From positions 620,001 through 684,000 of the forward strand of contig CAWKKD010000006.1 of assembly GCA_963850195.1 (NCBI GenBank): 64,000 nt of DNA. Reading direction: 5' to 3'. Every line of letters begins with the position of its first letter. Positions within the stretch are counted from its first letter, which is position 1. The position numbers and the translations under genes were made by a program. Under the pieces are notes generated by a model that did no database searches, had not been told where the DNA came from, and was given only the letters and a program-made list of their open reading frames with translations. Shown one piece after another: positions 51,319-59,518 of this stretch. This stretch comes from Actinoallomurus sp963850195 (GTDB taxonomy: Bacteria; Actinomycetota; Actinomycetes; Streptosporangiales; Streptosporangiaceae).

Positions 51319-53380
51319 CGACGGTCCTCCAGCGCCGTGTCCGCATCAGGTGGTTCTGGACGTGCATCGAGCCGTCCTGGCGGCTCCACACACCATCCTC
51401 GTTGAGCAGCCAGCACTGCGTGTCCATCCCCATCGCCAGCTCGAACCTGCCGACGAGATCGGCGGTGTGGCTCGGGTCCGACACGCGTACGAGGGCCTCC
51501 ACACGCCGGTCGAGGTTGCGGTGCATGAGGTCGGCGCTGCCGATCCACACCTCGGGATCGCCGCCGTTCTCGAACGCGTACACGCGCGAGTGCTCCAGGA
51601 ACCGGCCCAGGACGCTGCGCACCTGGATCGTCTCCGACAGCCCGGTGACGCCGGGTCTCAGCGCGCAGATGCCGCGCACCCAGACGTCCACCGGCACGCC
51701 CGCCTGCGACGCGAGGTACAGCGCGTCGATGAGCACCTCGTCGACGAGCGCGTTGCACTTGATCCGGATGCCCGCCCTGCGGCCCGCGTGATGCTCCGCG
51801 GTCTCCCGCTCGATGCGGCGTACGAGACCCCTGCGGAGGGAGTCGGGCGCGACCAGCAGCCGGCGGTACTCGGTGTCCCGCGAGTAGCCGGTGAGGTGGT
51901 TGAACAGGTCCGTGACGTCCTCGCCCACCTGGGAGTCGGCGGTGAGCAGGCCGTAGTCCTCATAGACGCGCGCGGTCTTGGGGTTGTAGTTGCCGGTGCC
52001 GATGTGGCAGTAGCGGCGCAGCGACCCGTCGGACTCCTCGCGGACGACCAGGGCCAGCTTGCAGTGCGTCTTCAGGCCGACGAAGCCGTAGACGACGTGG
52101 CAGCCGGCCTGCTCCAGCTTGCGCGCCCAGGTGATGTTGGCCCGCTCGTCGAACCTCGCCTTGATCTCCACCACCACGACGACCTGCTTGCCCGCCTCGG
52201 CGGCGTCGATGAGGGCGTCGATGATCGGCGAGTCGCCGCTCGTACGGTAGAGGGTCTGCTTGATCGCCAGGACCTGCGGGTCGGCGGCCGCGTCCTCGAT
52301 GAGCCGCTCGACGCTCGTCGTGAACGAGTCGTACGGGTGGTGCACGAGGACGTCGTGGTCGCGCAGGGTCGCGAAGATGTCGACGTCGTGCGGCAGCGCG
52401 GCCTCCGACGGCACGAACGGCGGGTACTTCAGCTCGCTGCGGTCGAGGTCGGCGATGGCGGCCAGGCCTCCGAGGTCGAGCGGTCCGGGCACCCGGTAGA
52501 TCGCGCGCTCGTCCAGGCCGAGCTCGGTCATCAACAGGTCGAGCACCTCGGGCGTGATCGACTCCTCCACCTCGAGCCGGACCACCGGCCCGAACCGGCG
52601 GCGCAGGAGCTCGCGTTCGAGGGCCTGGAGCAGGTCCTCCGCGATGTCCTCGTCGACCTCCAGGTCCTGGTTGCGGGTCACGCGGAACGCGTGGTGCTGG
52701 ATGATCTCGGTGCCGGTGAACAGCTGGGGAAGGTTCTCCGCGATCACGTCCTCGAGGGGGACGAACCGGGACGGCGACGCCTCCAGGAACCTCGGCAGCA
52801 GCGGCGGGACCTTGACCCGCGCGAAGAGCGTCTCCTCGGTCTCGGGGTCACGCACGAGCACCGCGAGGTTGAGGGAGAGTCCTGAGATGTACGGGAACGG
52901 ATGGGCCGGGTCGACCACCAGCGGGGTCAGCACCGGGTACACGCGCCGCCGGAACAGGCGGTTCAGCCCATCCTTCTCGGCGTCGGCGAGATCGTCCCAC
53001 CGGAGGATCTCCACGCCCTCCTTCGCCAGTGCGGGCAGGATGTCGTCGTGGAAGCACGCGGCGTGCTTCAGCATCAGGTCGTGGGCCACGGCCGAGGTAC
53101 GGGCGAGCACCTCGCGAGGCTGCTGCCCGCTCGCGCTCTGCAGGGCGATGCCGGTGGCCATCCGGCGGGCCAGGCCGGCGACCCGGACCATGAAGAACTC
53201 ATCGAGGTTGCTCGCGAAGATCGAGAGGAACCTCACCCGCTCGAGCAGCGGGAGGCCCGTGTCGCCTGCCAGGTCGAGAACGCGCTCGTTGAATCGCAGC
53301 CAGCTCTCTTCGCGATCGAGGTATCGGTCTTCCGGAAGGCCGTCGCCATCGCTGGCGAAATGACCGGCTTCGACGCTCAT
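51311..53380 (-). CDS. ppk: Polyphosphate kinase 1
   Basis: The 689-residue enzyme makes polyphosphate from ATP. Domains follow PPK1 order: N-domain with YLDREESWLRFNERVLDLA near residue 20, head domain, and two phospholipase-D-like C-domains. VHHPYDSFTTSVERLIEDAA lies near 345, the phospho-accepting His in GLKTHCKLALVVREE near 430, and CHIGTGNYNPKTARVYEDYG near 453. I use ATG 53380; a GTG six codons upstream is possible. It is coupled to the MutT1-like gene. Confidence 0.94.
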   Translation of the reverse strand: MSVEAGHFASDGDGLPEDRYLDREESWLRFNERVLDLAGDTGLPLLERVRFLSIFASNLDEFFMVRVAGLARRMATGIALQSASGQQPREVLARTSAVAHDLMLKHAACFHDDILPALAKEGVEILRWDDLADAEKDGLNRLFRRRVYPVLTPLVVDPAHPFPYISGLSLNLAVLVRDPETEETLFARVKVPPLLPRFLEASPSRFVPLEDVIAENLPQLFTGTEIIQHHAFRVTRNQDLEVDEDIAEDLLQALERELLRRRFGPVVRLEVEESITPEVLDLLMTELGLDERAIYRVPGPLDLGGLAAIADLDRSELKYPPFVPSEAALPHDVDIFATLRDHDVLVHHPYDSFTTSVERLIEDAAADPQVLAIKQTLYRTSGDSPIIDALIDAAEAGKQVVVVVEIKARFDERANITWARKLEQAGCHVVYGFVGLKTHCKLALVVREESDGSLRRYCHIGTGNYNPKTARVYEDYGLLTADSQVGEDVTDLFNHLTGYSRDTEYRRLLVAPDSLRRGLVRRIERETAEHHAGRRAGIRIKCNALVDEVLIDALYLASQAGVPVDVWVRGICALRPGVTGLSETIQVRSVLGRFLEHSRVYAFENGGDPEVWIGSADLMHRNLDRRVEALVRVSDPSHTADLVGRFELAMGMDTQCWLLNEDGVWSRQDGSMHVQNHLMRTRRWRTVDG

Positions 53381-53455
53381 GGGGTATATGGTCCCCACTC
53401 CGGGTGAACGTCAAGCCAACGCGGCATTACCGTCCCAAAGCCTCGTCCATCCCAT

Positions 53456-53508
53456 AGAGACTGCTGGGGAGCCCCATGCCCTGCTGCGAGGGCTCCCCGG
53501 CAGTCTCT
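53456..53508. repeat. Long-stem hairpin element, copy 2 (terminator-like)
   Basis: The 19-base arms 53456-53474 and 53490-53508 pair fully if one U-G is allowed, around a 15-base loop beginning CATGCCCTGCTGCGA. On the minus strand the stem begins at the last base of the HMG-CoA lyase TAA stop. Stem and loop start match copy 1 at 30978. It is the likely terminator of the operon that begins at 59447. Confidence 0.75.
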
Positions 53509-54422
53509 TAGACAGAGATCGTCCGGCTCCGCGGACCGGCCCGCAGTACCTGTGATGGCAGCGTGTGCCCGACCATGCGCTCCGCGCGAGCGGCCACGTC
53601 CACGAGCGCCTCGAGATCGACCCCGGTGGCGACGCCCATGTCCTCGACCATGTGCACGAGCTCCTCCGACGCGATGTTGCCGGTGGCCCCGGGAGCGTAC
53701 GGGCAGCCGCCGAGGCCGCCGACGCTCGCGTCGAAGTCGGACACGCCGAGCTGGAGTGCGGCCAGCACATTGGCCAGCCCCGTACCGCGCGTGTTGTGGA
53801 AGTGGAGGTTCAGCGACGTCTCGGGGTTGGCCATCCGGAAGTCGCCGACCAGCCGCGTCACGCGCGTCGGGGTGGCCATTCCGGTCGTGTCGCCGAACGA
53901 GGCGCTGTCGGCGCCGTCCCGCACCGCGCGCGACGCGACCGAGACCACGCGCTCGGTGGGCACGTCGCCCTCGTACGGGCAGCCCCACGCCGTCGAAACG
54001 ATCACCTGGCAGGTGGCCCCGTTGCCGTGGGCCAGCTCGATGATCTTGGCGATCTCGTCGAGCGACTCCTCGGTGGAGCGGTTGACGTTCTTGCGGTTGT
54101 GGGTGTCGGAGGCCGACACGACCACCTCGAGCTCGGCGAACCCCGCGTCGATGGCGCGCTCGGCGCCGCGCAGATTGGGCACCAGCGCCGAGTAGCGCAC
54201 GTCGTCGGCGCGCCGGACGCGGTCCCACACCTCGGTCGCGTCGGCCATCTGCGGGATGGCCTTCGGATGCACGAACGACACGGCCTCGATGCGGCTGACT
54301 CCGGTCAGCGACAGTGCGTCGATCAGTTCGACCTTGGCCTCGGTCGGTACCGGCTCCTCGTTCTGCAGGCCGTCACGCGGCCCCACCTCGCGCAGCGAGA
54401 TCCGATCGGGCAGATCACCCAT
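53508..54422 (-). CDS. Hydroxymethylglutaryl-CoA lyase
   Basis: The 304-residue TIM-barrel enzyme cleaves HMG-CoA to acetyl-CoA and acetoacetate. It has SLREVGPRDGLQNEEPVPT at residue 9 (Arg/Asp metal site), STAWGCPYEGDVP near 142, LHFHNTRGTGLANVLAAL near 202 (metal His) and GGLGGCPYAPGATGNIASEE near 234 with the catalytic Cys. All are in place. It is the last gene of a long minus-strand group, 21 bases after the adenylate cyclase, and ends directly in a hairpin element. A leucine- or short-chain-acyl catabolic role fits the acyl-CoA genes elsewhere in the window. Confidence 0.93.
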   Translation of the reverse strand: MGDLPDRISLREVGPRDGLQNEEPVPTEAKVELIDALSLTGVSRIEAVSFVHPKAIPQMADATEVWDRVRRADDVRYSALVPNLRGAERAIDAGFAELEVVVSASDTHNRKNVNRSTEESLDEIAKIIELAHGNGATCQVIVSTAWGCPYEGDVPTERVVSVASRAVRDGADSASFGDTTGMATPTRVTRLVGDFRMANPETSLNLHFHNTRGTGLANVLAALQLGVSDFDASVGGLGGCPYAPGATGNIASEELVHMVEDMGVATGVDLEALVDVAARAERMVGHTLPSQVLRAGPRSRTISV

Positions 54423-54443
54423 GTGCCACCTCCTGCCGACAAT

Positions 54444-55433
54444 CTAACCTTCGCGCGAAGGCCGGAGTACGTACGGCTGCACCATGCCCAGCCCGCGCGC
54501 CCGGTGGCGGGGGATGCGCACCAGGTCATAGGCCTGGTCGCCGCGGAGCGCGTCGGCCATCCCGGTGTCGACCAGCGTGGTGCCGGGGCGCGCCATCGAG
54601 GTCAGCCGGCTCGCGAGGTTCACGGTCGTGCCGAACACGTCGCCCATGAGCGAGAGCACCGGGCCGAACGCGATTCCCACGCGTACGTCGGGGATCTCGG
54701 GATCCTCGCCCACCGCGTCGGCGACGGCCAGGCCGATGTCGGCGCCGAGGCGCGGTGACTCCGCGCTGAACAGCACCTCGTCGCCCAGGGTCTTCACCAG
54801 GCGCCCGCCGTGCTCGGCGATCACGTCGGAGGCGGTCTCCTCGAAGCGCTCGACGAGCTGGGCCAGTCCGCGCTCGTCGAGCTCCCGGCTGGTACGAGTG
54901 AACGACACCAGGTCGGCGAAGCCCACCGCCGCGTGCGACCGACCCGCCTCGGAGCCGTCGGAGGCGTCCGTGACCAGCACGCGGGTACCCGCGGCGGACA
55001 GCTGCCGCCGCCAGGCGTGCACGAGCAGCGGCTCCAGCTCGGAGAGCCGCCCCTCGGCGTGCTCCAGGATGAGCGCGACCGCCTCCGGCGGCGGAGGCTC
55101 GAGCGGGTCCGAGAACGCCCCGGCGAGCAGGTCGATCTGCCACTTGGCCAGCCGCGCCGTCGTCTGGCCGACGGCGCGGACCATGCGCAGGATCAGCTCC
55201 TCGTCGAGGACGCCGTCCTTGGCCAGCTCCGCGACCTTGGCCAGCGCGACGACGTCGCCCTCGGTGAAGGCGACGGTGTCGTCGGCCAGGTGCGGAAAGC
55301 CGAGCGCGCGCCACAGCCGCTGTGCGAACGCGTCTGTGACGCCCGCGCGGCGTACCGCCTCCACCCGGGTGAACCGCAGCTCTCCCCCGAGGAGCAGTTC
55401 CTCGATCCGCTTGGGGTCGGGCAGGTCGCTCAT
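54444..55433 (-). CDS. Class III adenylate cyclase with N-terminal regulatory domain
   Basis: The 329-residue soluble protein has a ~150-residue helical N-domain (KRIEELLLGGELRFTRVEAV...) like the regulatory half of mycobacterial Rv1264. The class III catalytic domain follows from about residue 168. VGFADLVSFTRTSREL gives the first metal Asp, GGRLVKTLGDEVLFSAE the adenine-selecting Lys and second Asp, and VNLASRLTSMARPGTTLV the transition-state Asn and Arg. The Lys indicates ATP as substrate, giving cAMP. In Rv1264 the N-domain makes activity pH-dependent; that may apply here. It lies 4 bases after the PH-domain gene, so membrane and cAMP functions are coexpressed. Confidence 0.87.
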   Translation of the reverse strand: MSDLPDPKRIEELLLGGELRFTRVEAVRRAGVTDAFAQRLWRALGFPHLADDTVAFTEGDVVALAKVAELAKDGVLDEELILRMVRAVGQTTARLAKWQIDLLAGAFSDPLEPPPPEAVALILEHAEGRLSELEPLLVHAWRRQLSAAGTRVLVTDASDGSEAGRSHAAVGFADLVSFTRTSRELDERGLAQLVERFEETASDVIAEHGGRLVKTLGDEVLFSAESPRLGADIGLAVADAVGEDPEIPDVRVGIAFGPVLSLMGDVFGTTVNLASRLTSMARPGTTLVDTGMADALRGDQAYDLVRIPRHRARGLGMVQPYVLRPSREG

Positions 55434-55437
55434 CGGA

Positions 55438-55947
55438 CTACGGGCGGATGTCGTCGCCGTCCGTCAGCTCCTCGACGAGCTGGTAGAGCTGGTTCTGGAC
55501 GTACTCGACCTTGGGGATGGTCTTGAGGACGAGCTGGCCGTGCTCGCCGCCCGACTCGACGATGAGCGTGCCGGTGCCCAGCATCCGCTGGATCAGGCTG
55601 TGCTCGAACGACACGTCGTTGACGCGCGTCAGCGGGATGTCGCGGCCGGACCGCGACAGGATGCCGCGGCGCATCACGAAGCGGCGGTTCGTCAGCGTGT
55701 ACGACGTCGTCGCCCAGCGCAGGAACGGGATGAACCCGACGATCAGCACCGCGAGCACGCCCACGCCACCGACGACGAGGCGGATGATCATCTGTGAGCC
55801 GCCGTCCGGGATGAAGAAGATGATCGCGCCGGCGACGACCACGGAAACGATGGCCCAGAAGATCGTGGAGACCAGCGTTGACCAGTGCGGATGAAACTCA
55901 AGGATGATTTTCTCGTCGTTGGTCAACGAGTTCTTCGGAAGACCCAT
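55438..55947 (-). CDS. PH-domain (bPH2/DUF304) membrane protein
   Basis: The 169-residue protein has two adjacent membrane helices at about residues 25-75 (VSTIFWAIVSVVVAGAIIFF and VVGGVGVLAVLIVGFIPFL). A bacterial PH domain follows with TSYTLTNRRFVMRRGILSRS near 83 and the RDIPLTRVNDVSFEHSLIQR element typical of bPH2. The start ATG 55947 (MGLPKNSLTNDEKIILEF) fits family members. Such proteins are often encoded near birA in actinobacteria, and birA lies 4 kb away here. Function is not established; a membrane scaffold role is likely. Confidence 0.82.
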   Translation of the reverse strand: MGLPKNSLTNDEKIILEFHPHWSTLVSTIFWAIVSVVVAGAIIFFIPDGGSQMIIRLVVGGVGVLAVLIVGFIPFLRWATTSYTLTNRRFVMRRGILSRSGRDIPLTRVNDVSFEHSLIQRMLGTGTLIVESGGEHGQLVLKTIPKVEYVQNQLYQLVEELTDGDDIRP

Positions 55948-55996
55948 GGCGCATATCCTGACAGAGGACGCCACATCGCATCGATCTCTGTGACCA

Positions 55997-56626
55997 TCAC
56001 GTGACCAGGCGCACGATCACGACGATCAGCGCGATGATCCAGACGCCTCCCCCGCCGAGGGTGCCGCCGATCGCGGTGTCGACCGCGTACTCCTTCTCCT
56101 CGTGCGCGGTACGGAATCGGATCCAGGCCGTCGCCGCCATGTGCCCGACGTAGGGCGCCACCGCCACCGGGCCGTACGCGGCGAGCATCCGCGTCCGTCC
56201 GATCTCGCCCAGCAGGCTCGACAGCGCCAGGCCCAGCAGGCTCACCACGGCCGCGGCGGCGAAGCCGAGCAGGGCCATCCGCACGTACCGCGAGGTCAGC
56301 GTGTGGTCGACCGGCTCGCGTACCTGCCGGTGCGCCTCGCGCAGCAGCGCCTCCGCGTCCTCACCCCGCTTGGCGTGCTCGGCGGGTTCGGGCAGCGGCC
56401 CGACGGCGGGCCCGAACCTGGTGGTGAGCTCCCGCCAGATCCCGTTGGCGCGCTCCTCGAACGCGTCCAGGCGCGCCCACTCCGCCTCCACCGACGCGTA
56501 CGCCGCGGTCCGCTCCTCCTCCGACTCGGCGAGACGCCGCCGCGCCGAATCGGTGGCGTGCAGCAGCCGGCCCGCCTCGGCCGCCTGTTCCTTGTAGGCA
56601 CGCCGGGCGGACTCCGGATCCATCAT
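55997..56626 (-). CDS. Coiled-coil membrane protein of FtsK-like cluster, function unknown
   Basis: The 209-residue protein has a long N-terminal helical region (residues 1-105, Ala/Glu/Arg-rich, RAYKEQAAEAGRLLHATDSA and onwards) likely to form a coiled coil. About three membrane segments follow: LLGFAAAAVVSLLGLALSSL near 118, one near 150, and GGGGVWIIALIVVIVRLV at the very end. It starts 4 bases after the FtsK/SpoIIIE ATPase gene, so they are almost certainly cotranslated. I do not recognise the family; a membrane partner for the ATPase is the obvious guess. Confidence 0.6.
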   Translation of the reverse strand: MMDPESARRAYKEQAAEAGRLLHATDSARRRLAESEEERTAAYASVEAEWARLDAFEERANGIWRELTTRFGPAVGPLPEPAEHAKRGEDAEALLREAHRQVREPVDHTLTSRYVRMALLGFAAAAVVSLLGLALSSLLGEIGRTRMLAAYGPVAVAPYVGHMAATAWIRFRTAHEEKEYAVDTAIGGTLGGGGVWIIALIVVIVRLVT

Positions 56627-56630
56627 CGGC

Positions 56631-59162
56631 TCACTCCTGATCGTCGCCGACTTCGAACGGGATGATCGGCTGAGGGGGGTTGCCCGTGCGCTGGTCGTAG
56701 AAGAGCGCGCGCCTGCGTCTCGGGGTCCAGGACTGCATCTGCCCGCCGGGCAGCGGCGACAGCTCGCTGTCGCGTACGTCCAGGGCCACCCACGCGTCGA
56801 TGGTGCGCACCGGTCCGCTCCGCTCGACGACGTCGGCCTTCATCCGGTCGACCGTGCGCCACCAGCCGAGCACGTGCATGTGGTTGTCGGGGCCGAACTC
56901 GGCGAGCCGCCGCAGCGCGGTCCGCATCTGCGGGTTCCGCGCGGTGGCCGCGTCCACCGCGAACAGCGCCAGGTAGACCGGGCCCGTACGCTCGTCCGGC
57001 TCGGGCAGGTCCTCGACGACGGAGACGTTGTGGCCGTCGTCGGCGAGACGGCGCGCCAGGCGTCCGACGCGCGGGCTCTTCTCGCCGTCGAACAGCAGGA
57101 ACTCCGCCGACCCCGGCGCGTGGCCTGCGGCCAGTGACAGGACCGCGGAGGCGAGCACGTCGTACGCCTCGCCGGCGCGGGTGCCCACCACCGCGAGGTT
57201 GCGGCCGGGGTTGGGATCGAAGCGCACGGTCGCCGGGCTGCCCGCCAGGTCGATGAGCTGCCCGACCGCGGCCTCGCCGGGCCCGAGCGCGGGGACGCTC
57301 ATCAGCTCCGGCACGTGGGCGCCGTCGAAGATCCGCGGGGGTTCCAGGTGCTCGGGGCGGCGCTTCCACAGCTCCTGCTGCAACGCGTCGAACGTGCCCG
57401 CCACGCCCGCGTCGGGCAGCCGGGCGATCCGGTTGGCCTGCCGCGCGCCCGACTCGGCGTTCACCACCGCGCAGAAGCGCGCGACCTGCTGGGCGGCGGT
57501 GTTGTCATCGGCGAGGATGCGGCGTGCCTTGGGCAGCGCCACCCGCAGCGTGAACTGCTCGAGGATCGCGCCCTGCCCCCACAGGGCCTGGACGCCGCCG
57601 ACGTTCTGGCTGGCCAGGACGAGATGGATGCCCTGCGACCGGCCACGGCGCGCGAGGTCGTTCAGGAGGTACAGCGACTCCTCGGTGATCCGGTCCCGCT
57701 GCTGGATCAGCACCTGGAACTCGTCGATCACCGCGACGATGCGCGGCCAGCGCCCGTCCGGGTCGGCGACCCGCAGCTCCTCGAGCTTGGTCACCTCGTG
57801 CTCGCGCGCCGCGGCGCCGCGGCGCTCCAGCTCACGACCGAGGAACCGCAGCAGTGCCAGACCGAACTCCCGGTCGTTGTTGATGTTCACGCCGATGAGC
57901 CGCGCGTGCGGGAGCCACGTCTTGTCCGTACGCCCGCTCGCGAGCCGCGCGAACGACACGCCCTCCTTGAAGTCGAGGAGGTAGAACTCCAGCTCGTCCG
58001 GGCTGTAGCGGGCCGCGAGGGATCCGATCAGGGCGTACAGGAAGTTGGTCTTGCCCGAGCCCGGAGGCCCCCCGACGAGCGCGTGCACCGGGTCGTCGCC
58101 GAGCAGGACCTCCACGGGCTCGTACCGGTCGACGTCCTCGCCGATGGGCGCGCGGACGCCGGGTCCCGAGGACTCGCTCCACATGCGGTGCGGGACCAGC
58201 TCGGCGAAGCGCGGCGGGTCGCGTTCGATGCCCACCCAGCGCGCGGCGCGCTCGCACACGGCACGCACCAGCTCCGGCGGCGGCGGCTCGGCCGCCACCG
58301 CCAGCTCGCCGGTCATCGACGTGAGGATGTAGCCGTCGGCCCGTACGTGGACGGTCTCGATGCCCGGGGCGTCCTCCACCGGGGCGTCACGGCAGATCAC
58401 GTGGATGCCGCAAGCCGCGCCCGCGTGCATCACGCTCTCCAGGTGGGCGACCTCGTCGTCGCGCAGGCCGCGCACCGGGCTCTGCACGATCACGACCTGC
58501 CAGGGCTCGGGCCGACGTCCGGTCGCCGCGGCCAGCGCCGCCAGCGACGAGTGGCCGCCGCCCAGCACGTCGCGCTGGATCCGGCGGATGTCGCGGTCGA
58601 GCGCGCCGAGCAGGTCCTTCAGTTCGTCCACGCCGTACACCGTGAGCAGGCCGGGCCGGGACAGCGCGTGGAACCCGCCGAGCCCGGCGCCGAGCCGGCG
58701 CGGGTCATAGAGGCTGATCCGTACGGACCCGGGCCGCGTGGTCGCCACGACGCGGACCAGCAGGGAGTCCAGGACGGCGTCGGTGACGTCGGTCTGCTCG
58801 TCGGTGATCCGCAGGTGGCCGGCGTCCAGCAGCGGCACCAGAGCCGGGACCTCGCTGGTCACCGACCCGATGCGGTAGAGGGAGGACCCGGCGTCGCTCG
58901 GCTCGAGCTCGGCCGGCCAGTGCGTCCAGGGCACGGACGCCGCGCCGGGCGCCGCCTCGTCGGCGATACGCCGCCAGCGGTCCAGGGACGCGTCGGTCTC
59001 GGGCCCGGCCGTCGCCGCGAGCTCGGCGCGTGCGCGCTCGACCGCGGCCTCGGCCTGCGCGATGGGCTCGTCCGAACCACCGCGACGCGCGCGAATGAGG
59101 GCACGCGCCTGCTGAATGCCCTCCCGCACGTTCGCGACGAGGTCATCGGGTTTGAGGGTCAT
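56631..59162 (-). CDS. FtsK/SpoIIIE-type ATPase
   Basis: The 843-residue protein has an N-terminal helical region (residues 1-70), a mixed domain, and a FtsK/SpoIIIE ATPase core with Walker A GGPPGSGKTNFLYALIGSLA near residue 362, LLDFKEGVSFARLA near 398 and Walker B IVAVIDEFQVLIQQRDR near 472. The C-terminal region repeats the fold with a degenerate P-loop (GRNLAVVGTRAGEA near 650) and FLLFDGEKSPRVGRLA near 690. No membrane segments or gamma DNA-binding domain are visible, so it is not a chromosome translocase. It resembles EccC-type multi-ATPase secretion motors but lacks their usual membrane start. It sits between a small helical protein and a coiled-coil membrane protein. Confidence 0.82.
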   Translation of the reverse strand: MTLKPDDLVANVREGIQQARALIRARRGGSDEPIAQAEAAVERARAELAATAGPETDASLDRWRRIADEAAPGAASVPWTHWPAELEPSDAGSSLYRIGSVTSEVPALVPLLDAGHLRITDEQTDVTDAVLDSLLVRVVATTRPGSVRISLYDPRRLGAGLGGFHALSRPGLLTVYGVDELKDLLGALDRDIRRIQRDVLGGGHSSLAALAAATGRRPEPWQVVIVQSPVRGLRDDEVAHLESVMHAGAACGIHVICRDAPVEDAPGIETVHVRADGYILTSMTGELAVAAEPPPPELVRAVCERAARWVGIERDPPRFAELVPHRMWSESSGPGVRAPIGEDVDRYEPVEVLLGDDPVHALVGGPPGSGKTNFLYALIGSLAARYSPDELEFYLLDFKEGVSFARLASGRTDKTWLPHARLIGVNINNDREFGLALLRFLGRELERRGAAAREHEVTKLEELRVADPDGRWPRIVAVIDEFQVLIQQRDRITEESLYLLNDLARRGRSQGIHLVLASQNVGGVQALWGQGAILEQFTLRVALPKARRILADDNTAAQQVARFCAVVNAESGARQANRIARLPDAGVAGTFDALQQELWKRRPEHLEPPRIFDGAHVPELMSVPALGPGEAAVGQLIDLAGSPATVRFDPNPGRNLAVVGTRAGEAYDVLASAVLSLAAGHAPGSAEFLLFDGEKSPRVGRLARRLADDGHNVSVVEDLPEPDERTGPVYLALFAVDAATARNPQMRTALRRLAEFGPDNHMHVLGWWRTVDRMKADVVERSGPVRTIDAWVALDVRDSELSPLPGGQMQSWTPRRRRALFYDQRTGNPPQPIIPFEVGDDQE

Positions 59163-59186
59163 CTGTGGGTGCTTTGTCAGACCGGC

Positions 59187-59447
59187 CTAGAGCCCTTCGG
59201 CGTACTTGGAAGCCTCGTCGAGTGCGACGCCGATCTGACCCTGGCACTCGCCGATGCCCTCGACGGCCTGTCCCATGGCACCCACCGAACCGCCCAGCGC
59301 GTCGTGGTCGCTGCCATCCGCCGCCGCGATGAGGAACTGCAACGCGGCCTCGGCTCGCTCCGCGGCCTGGACGAGCAGTTGCACCGCCTGCTCGGCCTCT
59401 TCGCCGGCTTGGGCGAGCACGCCCTTGAGCTCTGCCACACTGGCCAT
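59187..59447 (-). CDS. Small helical-hairpin protein (WXG100-like in size and shape)
   Basis: The 86-residue acidic, Ala-rich protein has two predicted long helices (residues ~3-46 and ~56-84) around a Gly/Asp turn (AADGSDHDALGGS). That matches the length and hairpin shape of WXG100/Esx secretion substrates. The Trp-x-Gly turn and the YxxxD/E tail are absent, so it is not a canonical member. It lies 24 bases before the FtsK/SpoIIIE ATPase gene. It could be the substrate, adaptor or regulator of that ATPase. The family is not recognised. Confidence 0.65.
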   Translation of the reverse strand: MASVAELKGVLAQAGEEAEQAVQLLVQAAERAEAALQFLIAAADGSDHDALGGSVGAMGQAVEGIGECQGQIGVALDEASKYAEGL

Positions 59448-59518
59448 TCAACGACCTCCGGGGGGATGGATAGCCCAATTAAACCGGCGTGCGTCGGACC
59501 GGTCCAGTTGGGATCCAA

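Noticed and set aside
59187..59447. Canonical WXG100 (Esx) protein
   Set aside because: Size and hairpin shape fit, but there is no Trp-x-Gly at the turn and no YxxxD/E tail, so I call it only WXG100-like.
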